Shown here: positions 22,667 through 33,730 of the stretch, piece by piece
Layout of the letters: each line of letters starts with the position of its first letter
Position numbering within the stretch: the first letter of the stretch is position 1
DNA from: Dermatemys mawii
Lineage: Eukaryota > Chordata > Testudines > Dermatemydidae
NCBI GenBank assembly: GCA_007922305.1
Contig: ML677358.1
Coordinates: forward strand, 14,839,564 to 14,903,563
Direction of reading: 5' to 3'
DNA: 64,000 nucleotides
Translations under genes and position numbers: made by a program
The notes under the pieces: model-generated
Told to the model about the DNA's origin: nothing
Seen by the model: only the letters and a program-made list of their open reading frames with translations
Database searches by the model: none

Positions 22667-25600
22667 ATGAACTCCAAGGCCCTGGCTGTCCTGGGCTGCA
22701 GCCTCCTCCTCCTCATCTTGGGTAAGTCTTGCTTTTCTGACTCTTTCCCTTCCTCCGACTCATTTCCCAAGCCTGTGCGTTTCCCGCCCCATCCCTAGCG
22801 TGGTGCTCCTTGCATTCCTCAGTGGCCTACACAAGGATGCCTTGTTGGAGGGCAGTACGCTGGAAAGACATGGCATGAAGACAGTACCTTACTGCCTGCA
22901 ATACCAGCAGGAACTCAGGGACTGTGGCTGTATAGAGACTTGCTTCTGCAGCTTTGGCCAGGCCGTGGTACTGGAACAACTTTGCCAATGGGCGGCAGTT
23001 CCAATTATTTTGGCTTGAGTGTCATCAAGGGAAAGATCCCAGGTTTTGCTGGCTTTATGGGTCAGTCCCAAAGGAAGCTGGATAAGCTTCCCTTGAGACA
23101 TGCATCAAGGACAGGAGCCATCTCTTCCCTGGCCAGAGAAGAAGGATACATAGGAGGGTTGTGAGCCAGGCTGATGGCTTGGCAGATTTGGGAGATCCAC
23201 ATGCTCTCTTGCTCTCTGCCAGGTGCATCCCAGGTGTCCTGTGCTTGGGTGCACGTGGGGATGACAGGTAGGAGGCAAAAACTACTTGCTACGCAAATGC
23301 CTCCCAACAATCAATGACCAGAGAGCAGGCAAAACAGTGGGTGAACAGAGAGACCTCTTGTCTGCTCAGCTACGATACTTTCACAGCATCCTCCTGTGCC
23401 AATACCCAGAAGCTGCCTAGAGTAGGAAGATAAGTCACCCTACTAGGTAAAGCCTTGTCTTATATGACACAGGGATCCTGACCATTATGTCCTTTGCATG
23501 GTGAGCAGGTAAGAATTTCCTTGGTTAATAATGTTACCCTGCAAGAATTGCAGATTTCTGCCCCTTAGGAGATATGACATTTGGGACCAGATTTGCAGAA
23601 CTGGTCTCTGATTTTGCACTCGCTACTGATTGTGGCCATTGTATCCAGCACACTCCCATTTTGAATATGCAAACAGCCTTTTGTGGATGTCAATTCAGGG
23701 ATCCAGGAACCCCGGGCCAGATGCTCAGCTGGTGTAGCTTCAGCAGCGTCAGTGAAATGACACTGATTAGCATCAGCTGAGGCGCTGGCCCCGTCCCAGT
23801 CAATCTGTTGTGGTAAACTGGTGCATCCCCCCATATTGTGGGCTCAGTTAGCCGCACACACAGAAATAGGGCATCTCATAACCCATGCCTGGGGCCTGAC
23901 CTGGTCCCGTTCTGAACAGCCTTTGTAATTAAAGATCAGTCCAAGAACTTGCAAAGTCGCGCTGAGCCCTCCCCCGGTCCCGTGGGCTGCTGCCTGTTGT
24001 TGCTCTGCTGTCAAACTCGTCTTCTCTGTCCTCAGCTGGATGTCAGGAGAAGGGAAAGCCCCCCAAAGCCACCGAGAAGAAGGTCACCAAAGAGCCCAAG
24101 CCAAACAAGCTCAGACCTCCCAAAGCGACGGGTCAAAAGCTCCAACAGGCAGCAGCCAAGCCCCCGAAGGCCAAAGCCCAAGTGAAACCCACGGCCCCTC
24201 CCAGCCAGGTGCACCAGCCTGCATCCATCCTGACTCGGGTGGTGGCCAGGGGGCGGTTCCAGAAGGTGCCTGACTCCCTGACGCTGATGGCAGGTGACAC
24301 CCTGGAGCTGCGCTGCAGAGGGAGGTCCGTCAGGTGGAGGTTCCCTGCCTACCTGGAGGACGAGGATGAGGGGCGGCTCAGGTGCGTGTCCGTGACGTGC
24401 AACGGGCTCCGGGAGGCTGCCCAGGCCTGGGGTGTTTGTCCAGGGCCTGTCATGGATGAGGGGTGAGCAGGGCCTGTGTGGGGTCCATTCCCCTGAGATG
24501 CCAAAGGGCATCGAATGACTTCACTAAATTACATGCAGGAGGCCTGGATTTGGGGCTGCCAGGCAGCCCCTTGCTCTGGAGGGGCTGCTGGAGGCCAAGC
24601 CGGGGGGTGGGAGGGAGGCATGCAGCAGGCACATTACTCTGGCATGGACAATCGGCACAAACACGCTGACACCCCCTGCTCACTGTGTGAGAGCCACCGG
24701 GGAGCAAAGCTGTCAGGCGCTGGCCCGCTGGGCTCAGCCAGGCTCAGGGATAGAGAGCCCAAGCCGCACATTTCCTCAGCTTTCATTGCCCATCCCACCT
24801 TCCACGCCCTGCGGCCCTGGGCTGGGGGACAGTGCGAGCGACACAGCCGTTGGGAGCACGTTATGGGAGGGACTGTGCCATGCACCATCCATCTCTCAGC
24901 ATTTGGAGTGCCCTGGCCAAGTCTCCTGTTATTAACCATCTCCAGACTGCACCCCTCTGGGTGGGCAGGGAGACCAGAGCTGGGGAGCGTGACACTCAGT
25001 GCCCACTGGGAATCGTTACCTTGACCCTGTTGTGCACTGTCTGTGTGCTTGGACACAGGCAACGGGGTCATGGGAAGCCCTTCCCTGGCCCTAGGCCATC
25101 ACCGTGAGTGTGGAGATAAGTGTGTGTTTTCCTTCCTCACGCTGCACACCCTCAACCTGTGGAACTCATTGCCAGGGGATGTTGTGAAGGCCAAAACTAT
25201 AACAGGGTTCAAAACAGAATTCAATACATTCATAGAGGATCAGTGAATCGAGGGCTATTAGCCAAGATGGCTAGGCAGGCAACCCCATGCTCTGGATGGC
25301 CCTAGCCTCTGACTGCCAGATGCTGGGAGTGGATGACAGGGCCTGGGTCACTTGATAACTTGTTCTGTTCATTCTGAAGCACCTGGCTTTGACCATTATC
25401 AGAGACAGGACACTGGGCGGGACGGACCATTGGTTTGATGGTTTGATGCAGAGGCCCAGGGTGACTCAGAGTCTGAGCGGGGCCCTCTCCCCTCTGTTGC
25501 AGAATCAAGCACTTTGAGCGGCACAGCCAGCTGGTGGTGGTGAACTCCAGGGCTGCAGACACGGGCGAGTACAGCTGCTGGGCCTTCCAGTGCCAGGACA

Positions 25601-28600
25601 GCGAGTGCCAGGATGGAGAGGACAGGACGGGCAAGGCTTTCATCTTCTTCACAGGTCAGGCTTCTGCGCTTAGACCGGTTTGGGGCAGGCTAGGGACCCG
25701 AGCTAGAGAGCATCGGCATCTGCTCTTGTTATCCAGCAGAAAGGGAAGCCCCGGGTCAGAGCTGGGGAGTGTCTCCCTGCCTCCAGTACGTAACCCCACT
25801 GCCCTTCTCCCTCCCCAGACCCCCAGGAGCTGTTTGTGCCAACAGAGGATTACTATGAAGTGGTCCAGCTGCGCACGAACCACCCCACGCTCCTACCATG
25901 CCAGGTGACCAGCCCTGTGGCCCAGGTGACGCTGCACCGCGAATTCCCCCCCGAGGAGGTGGCCGTGGATGGGGTCGACATCTCGTACGACATGAAGAGG
26001 GGATTCGTGATCCACCGCCCGCGGCCCTCGTATGCAGGGTCGCTCTTCTGCATGGCCAGCCTGGACGGCATGCGGCAGATATCCACCAAGTACATGCTGA
26101 TCTACATCAACTGTGAGTGGCTGCTGCCTGGCAGGGATGGGAGATCTGGCTGCCTGAGCTGGTTCAGCAGCCCCTTGCCTATGGGTTCCTTTGGTTTTGA
26201 GACCTCCACCTTGCTTGCTAACATCCACTGCCTTTATCGGAGCCAGCTCCACCGCTGTCAGCTCAGGAACTGTGTTAGCTAGGCAGAAACGTTCCACCAC
26301 ACTAGCAGCAGGGACAGGACTGGGGACACAATTCCACCTGTCTTCTTAGCCCCTGAAGCTGTGTATCGTTGCCCTCTCCTCACTGTCACTAGCTTTTCTG
26401 CCCTCGTACCGACCTGCTCATGCAGAGTAGTCCCTCTGCCCGCTGAGCTATCAGGCATGCTAACAGAGCGCCCCTTGTCACCTGCGCCAGTCTGTAATTA
26501 GTGAGGGCCGTACACATGCCGACGTACCATTTGTTAGCCCGCCAGAGGTACACACGCCATCCAGCACAGGGAGACAGTGGTGTCACGGAGTCCCCGGGGT
26601 GATGGTCTGGACCTGCTCCTTAAGAAGCCAGTCAGGACTCTGGGGGGAAACTCCTTCTCCATAAACAGCCTGTCTCCAAGGCTAGGAGCTTCACAGCTTC
26701 CACCTTTCTGGGTCTTACCTCAGAGCATTCAGCACCTTCTGCCCCTCCGTGCGCTTCCCCCAGCAAGCCCAGCCAGGCAGGGTCCTGGGGAAGCCCGTGG
26801 GTCTGCACCTCAACTGCACAGTCAGACGTGACTCTCAGCCCGCCAGTAAAACAGAGGTTTATTAGTCGACAGGAACATGATCTAACACAGAGCTTGTGGA
26901 CAGAGCGAACCGGACCCCTCAGCTGGATCCATTTCTGGGGTCCAGGGAGGCCAGACCCTATCTGGGCTTCCCTGCCCTTCCTTAGCTAGCTGCAGACTGA
27001 CACTCCCTCCCACAGCTCCTCCCCTGCTTCCTTTGTCTCCTTCCCGGGCAGGAGGTCAGGTGACCTCTTCCCCTCACCTGGAGTCAAGTTACAGCTTCCG
27101 GCATGGACACCTTACACAATAGTCAGAGGAGCCACTGAGAGCATTTCTATTTCCTCACAGATGGGTTGCTACATAGACGGAGGTGTCTAAGCAGAAGCAG
27201 AGACCCCTGTCAGCTGGAGATACCTGTTAGCAGGCTTCTCCCTCCCTTAACTCAGCCCTGACGCCCAGAACGGGGTGGTGGGCTGATGGACTCTCAGGAC
27301 TTCAGCTCCCTGAACTGCCATGGGTTGACTAGCCTGTCTCCTACGATCGGAAAGGGAAAGTGGCTAACCCGTGGTCCTTTGCCGCCCTTCCTAATCCTGC
27401 TTCTCATCACTTCGCTCTTGTCCACGCAGACCCTTCCTCTGCTCCCAAACCCACGCTCAGCACCTCAGCCACCACCGTGCAGGCTGGAGAAAACTTCAAC
27501 ATGACATGCACGGTTTTTGGAGAACCAGAAGTCACGGTCGATTTCACCTGGGAGTATCCAGGGCAGCAGGTAGGGAAGCGAGGGGGCTGGGTGGGAAGGG
27601 TGTTGTTAGCCTGACCATACTATAATACTGAATGGCTCCAACCAAGATCAGGGTCCCATTGCACCAGGCCTTGTACCGAGAAAGAGTAAGAGGCTCCCCC
27701 GGCTCCCCAAGGCTTACAGTTGAGACAGAGAAAGTATGTGTGGCGGGGAATAAAGGCCAGAGAGGGAGAACAAGTTGCCGCAGGTCAGACAGCAGGTCAG
27801 AGCCAGAACCAGAACTGAGTTCTCCAGGCTCCCAGACCAGCTGAAAGGCACAGGGAGAAGAATGGGGCTTGTTCTGCACACAACTTTCCTTTCCAGGGTG
27901 TCTCTGCAGCTGAGCAGAGGCATTTTCCCCACCGAAAACAGCACAAAGGGCTGATGTGACCTTTACAGTAGCATGGTTCACTTAGCATGCCAGGGCCAAC
28001 GAAACAGAATGGAACAGGCCATGGGCTGGGGCCTGCAGAATGATGGACGGTTCCAGTGAAACCAGTGACTGTGGGAGGTGAAGGAATGGGGGGCGGGGAA
28101 ATTGGGCTTCATCGGAAGTGCACATGGTGCCCTTTTCATGGAGTGGGAGTGGGGTAGTTGGCGGGACCACCATGCAGACCAGGGGTGATGCTGAGCTACC
28201 TTCTGCCCATCTCTGGTGACCCTTCAGGGGGAGATACAAAGACCCCGTAGTGCTCCGTGCATGGAACAGGGGAGGTCCCGGGGGTTTGGCTAATATGCCC
28301 CCTCTTGCTACAGCAGATGCCAGTAACCAAGGCTAGGCATGAGGGGCTGTTGAGCATCGGATGAGCCCTTTCTGTGCCTCCAGCCCTGCACTCACCAGTC
28401 TCTAGCCCTGCAGGAGCTGCGGGCCACCTAGGAAGGGAGAGGAGCTCGCCAACCTCCGTCCCTCGCTTGCTTTTCAGATTGGCCGTCCACCCTACATCCG
28501 CCAACGCGCCGACCTGGCACGCCGAGGCGGGCAGGTGCAGCAGGAGTCCGAGAGCGTCCTCTACGTGGACGAGGCACGTGCCATAGACGAGGGGCTTTAC

Positions 28601-28699
28601 ACCTGCAGTGCCATGAACCTACAGGGCACCACAACCGTCTCCACCTGGGTCCGGGTCCTCCCCGCCACCCCGACCCCGAGGGGGGCCCGGTCTGGATAG
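22667..28699 (+). CDS. PDGFRL-like secreted three-Ig-domain protein, complete (six exons, 402 residues)
   Basis: Exons are 22667-22721, 24036-24381, 25503-25654, 25819-26112, 27430-27569 and 28478-28699. All have GT/AG borders and joining phases, and sum to 1209 bases. Residues 1-19 form a hydrophobic signal peptide and no membrane segment or kinase follows, so the protein should be secreted. Residues 24-71 are Lys/Pro-rich. Ig domain 1 has Cys112, Trp119 and Asp153-x-Gly-x-Tyr-x-Cys159, plus an extra cysteine pair 164/169. Ig domain 2 (Cys212, Cys262) carries VTLH and YDMKRGF, as in PDGFR domain 2. Ig domain 3 has Cys309, Trp323, DEGLYTC 366-372 and an N-glycosylation site at Asn306. Phrases such as GRFQK, ELFVP, TLHREFP and NLQG match human PDGFRL (375 residues), which resembles the ligand-binding part of PDGF receptors. 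PDGFRL itself is on human 8p22, so this copy between ANXA6 and CCDC69 is probably a paralogue. Function is inferred only from the family. Confidence 0.9.
23714..23791. mobile_element. Short palindromic MITE-like repeat in intron 1
   Basis: The arm GGGCCAGATGCTCAGCTG pairs with CAGCTGAGGCGCTGGCCC at the other end of a 78-base segment, forming a hairpin. The same 'GGGCCAGAT' arm style recurs at 60588-60707. Confidence 0.5.
25135..25445 (+). repeat. CR1 LINE 3' end in intron 2 of the PDGFRL-like gene
   Basis: GTGGAACTCATTGCCAGGGG, ATGTTGTGAAGGCCAAAACT, ATAACAGGGTTCAAAACAGA, CTATTAGCCAAGATGGCTAG, TAACTTGTTCTGTTCATTC and GAGACAGGACACTGGGCGG are consecutive parts of a LINE 3' end very common in turtles. 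It ends about 60 bases before exon 3. Confidence 0.7.
26580..27118. mobile_element. Candidate solo LTR in intron 4 of the PDGFRL-like gene
   Basis: The segment starts TGTCACGGAGTCCCCGGGG and ends CACCTTACACA, so it has TG...CA ends about 540 bases apart. It contains AACAGAGGTTTATTAGTCGA, which resembles the polyadenylation and R region of an LTR. No flanking 5-base duplication was resolved and no retroviral coding sequence is present. I associate the opening phrase with reptile LTRs, without proof. Confidence 0.4.
27610..27840 (+). repeat. Interspersed repeat in intron 5, same family as 18225-18505
   Basis: GGGTCCCATTGCACCAGGCC, TTGTACCGAGAAAGAGTAAG and GGCTTACAGTTGAGAC correspond to the start of the family. 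The later part, CCGCAGGTCAGACAGCAGGT and AGCCAGAACCAGAACTGAG, looks like a MIR-type tail. Confidence 0.45.
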
Positions 28700-28752
28700 C
28701 CAGGCCGTGCTACAGACGGGGTGGGGGGTTGCCCGTGGCAATGCATATAGGT

Positions 28753-28758
28753 AATAAA
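28753..28758 (+). other. Polyadenylation signal AATAAA of the PDGFRL-like gene
   Basis: AATAAA lies 54 bases after the TAG stop at 28697-28699, and a T-rich segment follows at about 28792. This implies a very short 3'UTR of roughly 75 bases. Confidence 0.75.
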
Positions 28759-30189
28759 AGGACCTGAGATCTCTTTGTGACACAGGGACTAAACTTGTTT
28801 CCTTTCTCCCTCCTCCCCTCCATGCGATTTATTTACTCATTAAACTGAGCGGCTTCTTCAAAGAGGAGAGACTTGGTTTTGTCCACAGGGTGCACTGATG
28901 GGAGGAGAGAGGCTGTCCCAGGTGGTCTGGGTCAACCCTGAGCAAGCAGAGCATTTCACCAGGATCCAAGACGGGAAATCAGGCCCTCTGTGCCACAGAG
29001 CCTCACTGCCAACGTGTTCCATAGCCCTAGTGGGGCACACTGCTGGCTGGCAGGTTCTCTCTCTGCTTCTGCCCTCTTGAGTTCTCAATGCACCACCATG
29101 GGGAGCAGGGCCTAGGGTAGCAGAACCACATCAGAACTCCGAGGTGAAGAGGGAGAGGGATGGTCTAAGCTGTTGCAGTCCAATTCAGAGAAGGGTCTGA
29201 ACTCCTGCCAGGTGTTGGCCCACTGGGACCTGGGAGTCTGCCCAGGGCTCATTGGACAGAGGGGGGTCAACAGCTATGTTCAGAACTGTGAGCTCAACCC
29301 ATCCCAAAGCTCAGGGCGGGCTGGATCCACGATTTTGGGTCAGGCCCAGCTCTAGTTCAGGCTAGCAGATGGTCCTATCATTTTAGTCACCCATGTATCA
29401 TATGTGATCACATCTGTAAGTGGGTGTGCAGCGTACGGGAGCCTGCACATCGTATGCAGAGCCGTTCCTTGGGTTTGGCAAATCGGGGTGACCACTCCAG
29501 GCCCTGTGTTTTGGGGGCCCCCCACTTCAGTGTGCGTGTGTCCTGTGGGGGGCGCTAGGCTGGCCCAAGGTTAGGGGTGCCTTGTATTTATTTATCTTCC
29601 CCACTGGCTCCAGGCGTCACCCACTGCCATGCCGGCCGCCAGCGTCCTAGCACCAGAAGAACACGCCAGCGCCAGGCTGACCCCATCCATTGCCCTTCTG
29701 CCCCGGACCCCTCCCTTTCTAGGACCCTCCAGCACAGTGGGCCCCCCTTGCCCCTAGCACAGGTGCCACCCTGTGACTCCCCCTCATCCCTCAGCCCCCA
29801 GCACTGGTGTCCTTTCCCCACACCAGATTTCACTGTCTAAAATGTGTCAAATGAGGCCCCAACAGGCTGGTTAGTCCTGGGCCCCGCACCCCTCAGGGAT
29901 GGCCCTGTGCACGTGTGTATGCTCATGGGAGCATGCAGAGTGTGCATGTTAATTCTAACATGCCCTCAGTCAGGCTGCCCTCCCCCATGGAACCATTTCA
30001 CAGGGGAAAGCCCAAGGGGAGACAACCATGATAGAGAAATACCCCTGGCCAGGAATTTCCCCTCCTCTCATTGCCTACATCTGTTTTTAACACGGGATGG
30101 ACAGCTCACCCTGTAGGATCCCTGCTTGCAATTCTTACACTCAGGTTCATACCTCTGGGAGGTGACAAATACCCACTAATGTAGCAGGC

Positions 30190-30465
30190 CAGAGAAATGC
30201 ATCATAGAAGATTAGGGTTGGAAGAGACCTCAGGAGGTTCTAGTCCAACCCTTTGCTCAAAGCAGGACCAACCCCAACTAAATCATCCCAGCCAGGGCTT
30301 TGTCAAGCCTGACCTTAAAAACCTCTAAGGATGGAGATTCACCACCTCCTTAGGTAACTCATTCCAGTGCTTCACCACCCTTCTGTGAAACAGTGTTTCC
30401 TAATATCCAACCTAGACCTCCCCCACTGCAACTTGAGACCATTACTCCTTGTTCCCTCACGTGCC
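30190..30465 (-). repeat. CR1 LINE 3' end
   Basis: CATAGAAGATTAGGGTTGGA, AGAGACCTCAGGAGGTTCTA, GTCCAACCCTTTGCTCAAAG, GGAGATTCACCACCTCCTTA and CCTAATATCCAACCTAGACC read as the reverse complement of the CR1 3' end, including its terminal octamer remnant at the left. Confidence 0.85.
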
Positions 30466-31914
30466 GCGACAGAGAATGACTGATGACTGGAGGCCTCATC
30501 TCCTCCTACCCTCCCTGACTCCTTCCTGACCGAGCAGGCTGAAAAGATATTAGCAAAATACCAATTTGGGAGAGAGCGAGAGAGCTGTGCAGTGTGCCCC
30601 ACAGCCTAATTGGTCCCAGGCATTTACAGAACGGCTGGCCAGACTTCAGAGATCCTCGTGGTCAGAAACCAGCAGAGGCAGCCTTGGTGGAGGTTTGCTT
30701 TTCCTGCGGATGGACTCACTCCTGTTGCCATGACGCATGGGAGTTCCACTGTCCTGAGGGTCAGTGCCGGCTGCCCAGCAGCTCTGTCAGTTCGTGGCTT
30801 CTCTGCTGAGACCGCTGACCAGGAAGGCAAATCATGGGGGTGCTCCCTATGGAGATCTGTGCGCTAGCCCCCCACCTGAGAGTCAACAGCTCCTGTCCAC
30901 AGGGAGGTAGCCCTCGGGGCCCTCTGAGCACACACAGCAGGCTGACCTAGGGTGGGAATTTCCACAGTCCTAGGTGCATTAGGAACACGAGTCCACACTG
31001 AGCTGTGCTCCCGAGAGAATCCCAGCCAGGATCCCTTCCCCTCCCCCCTGAAAGAGAGCACTAGAAAGACTTCAGCCAGCTCCAATGGGATCTCTGGGGG
31101 AGCTGAGAGAAACATGGGCCAGCCCTGAAACACCCTCTGCTTCCAAAGAGTCCAGGTGTGCCCTGCATAGGGCCAGGCACAGGTGACCCACAGCAGCAAT
31201 CCGAGCTCTGTTCTCATGCAGGCAAGGGCTTCTCACCGCCCGTGCTGATACACAACACAGCACAGGGACCCATGCAGCCAGTCCCCACGTACCGTAAGAT
31301 CTGGGTAGCCGGCATCGTCCCCTCTCTCCTAGTTTCAGGGAGGGCACAGTACCTGCCACAGGCCGACTTCTTGCTGAGCTCCGGCGCCATATTCCAGCTG
31401 GGTCCCATCCTGGGTTCTTCCACTTCTCCTCTGATTTGGGACTAGGCTTTACTGCCCTCCCTTCCAAACACAGGGCAGGTTCTCTGCCCCCCATCTGTGG
31501 TGGAGCCACTTATTAGAACCCTCCCCCCAGTCAAGAAAAGGCAAAAGAACTCCCTTGGTCACAATCAGCCCCAATCGGTCGCACCTGGGCAGCTTGTCAG
31601 CCCTGGTTCTGAGCCCTCCTGAGGGAGAAACCCAGCCCCGCTAGAGCTCCCGGGCCAGAGCCCTGGCTCACATCCTGAGGAGCAGATTGGGAGTGAGGGG
31701 GGAAGATGGGCCGGTTTGTTTCTTTGGGTAAAAGGCCCAGGATTAACTCTTGGCATCGAGCCACGCGGAGGGTGGGAAGCAGGATTTCCTGCGGAGCTGG
31801 AGAGACTGCTTCCCTCCTTTGTGTGTGGGAGGGTCCCGGCCCCTCTGGCCCCTGGAACTACTTTTTTTTTTGGCTGGCCTGTTTTATACCCCTGGAAAAG
31901 GGCAGACTCTAAGG

Positions 31915-32648
31915 CAGAGGTGGGCAAACTGCGGCTCGTGGGCCACATGTGGCCCGCCGGCCATTTTTATCTGGCCCACATGCTCAGCCAGGGGCGCAGT
32001 GCCACTGTCACCGTGCTCCTGGCCGAGCGCTGGGCGCCGGGGGCCCGCGCTCCTGGGCGGGCTGAGCCACCGGGCCCCGCGCTCCCAGGCTGGGGCGCTG
32101 GGCGGGCAGAGCACAGCCGAGAGGCCCTGCGCTCCTGACTGGGGCGCTGGGCATGTGAAGCACGGCGGGCCCTGTGGGGCTCAGGCTGGAGCGCCTGGCT
32201 GAATACAGTAAGGAAGTGGGGGGCTTAGGTGATGGGGTTCTGGAGAAGGGGGTGGTTAGGGTGGGGGGGTTTTGGGAGGGGCCGTCAGGGAACAAAGAGC
32301 AGGGGGGCTTAATAGGGGGTGGAGTCTCAGGGGTGGTGGTTAGGGTGGAGGGGGTCTCGGGAGGGGGCAGTCAGGAAAGAGCAGGGGGGCCTAGATGGGG
32401 TGGGTTCCTGGGGTGGCAGTTAGAGAGGGGGGGTCTCAGGAGGGGGCGATCAAGGGACAAGGAGTGGCGGGGAGAGGGGGTTGGATGGGTCAGGGGTTTT
32501 AAGGGGGGTAATTAGGGGGCAGAAAGTGGGTGGGGGTCAGATGGGGGCGGGGCGGGCTGTTTGGGGAGGCACAGCCTTCCCTATCCAGCCCTCTGCACGA
32601 TTTTGAACCTCAATGTGGCCCTTGGGCCAAAAAGTTTGCCCACCCCTG
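31915..32648 (+). mobile_element. Complete hAT-like non-autonomous element with G-rich minisatellite
   Basis: The element begins CAGAGGTGGGCAAACT and ends AGTTTGCCCACCCCTG, so it has terminal inverted repeats with one or two mismatches. It is flanked by CTCTAAGG (31907-31914) and CTCTTAGG (32649-32656), an 8-base target duplication with one mismatch, typical of hAT elements. The interior from about 32215 to 32550 is a G-rich tandem array like that at 1-420. No transposase is encoded. Confidence 0.85.
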
Positions 32649-32923
32649 CTCTTAGGGGTGCGGCTGGAGGGCCAGGCCACAGGACGGCTGCTGCCTGGGC
32701 AACGATCTAGGAGGTGAATAGCTGCCTGTCCTGATCCCAAGGGGGCAACCTCAAGACACAACCTTCGACACCATCCCATTGCAAGAGCCGCTGAAGCAAT
32801 TCGTGCCACGAGGCAAAGAAACGCATATGCCGCCACGTGGAAAATACTGACATTTCATTCTTTGGGTATCTTCCCCTTCCAGATCTGTGTTCTTACAGCC
32901 TTCAGCACACACACTGGCCTGTT

Positions 32924-32940
32924 ACACACACACACACACA
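32924..32940. repeat. (CA)n microsatellite
   Basis: An uninterrupted AC/CA run of about eight units lies here. Confidence 0.9.
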
Positions 32941-33677
32941 TCTCCACACGCCTACTGCAAAGCTCCGGGGCTGTCTGTGGCACTAGCTAACGCTCCACTT
33001 AGTCTCTCCTGATAGCATTTGCATGTCCAGAGGAAAGCGCTTGTGTGCAGCCAATTAGCGCGGGTCAGCAACCCAGCCACGCCGCTCTGGGCCGCCATCT
33101 TCTCTCACCCCGATTTACTGGTCTGTGTGGAGCATGGTCAGTGCTCTGGGCACATTAGGGCAGGGAGGAGGGGGGTAGGAAAGAGAAGACAGCTAGCGAG
33201 GGGGCTGGCTTTACACATACGAACACAATGGGGTCTTAGAAAGAAGCCGACCCTAGAGGAGTAACAGATACCACAAAGTTAGCAACCTCTGTTTGGCTTC
33301 TGCAGTAGGAGCTGGAGCTAGTATCCCTGTGGCAAAGGGACACCAGCCATGTCTTAAGATTGATGCCATGCCCTATGCCTACTGGACAGAGTGCCATCCC
33401 TAGCAGACCACAAGCCCAGGTATTCTCCTCCCTGCCACCATACTCTGAGCGAGTTGTAGGGTGGCACCCAAACATGGTTCAAGTTTTTGTTCAGTGGAGG
33501 GCGGATTAACTCACTGCCTCCAGTGCGGGCCTTGCTAAGGGATGGTTCCTCATCTAAGACAGGCCCTGAGAGAGTCTCAAGGCCTTGAGCCCTCAGCGAG
33601 GGAAGTGGGAGCATAGCATTCCAGAGGCCACATTGTCGTGATGTATCCTGTGACTGCCATGCTTCTTGGAGCCAAGC

Positions 33678-33730
33678 TTTGTAGACTTTAAGGCCAGAAG
33701 GGACCATTGTGGTGGCCTGGTCTGAGCTCC
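33678..33730 (-). repeat. CR1 fragment
   Basis: GTAGACTTTAAGGCCAGAAG followed by GGACCATTGTGG matches the same CR1 subfamily start as 55846, 48765 and 58270. Confidence 0.5.

Noticed and set aside
24032..24511. 159-codon open frame antisense to exon 2 of the PDGFRL-like gene
   Set aside because: It is a shadow of a GC-rich conserved exon, and the sense strand carries the recognisable protein.
31716..32515. Several overlapping long open frames
   Set aside because: They fall in and next to the hAT-like element and arise from GC-rich, stop-poor repeat sequence. Their Gly/Arg/Trp-rich composition has no family match I recognise.
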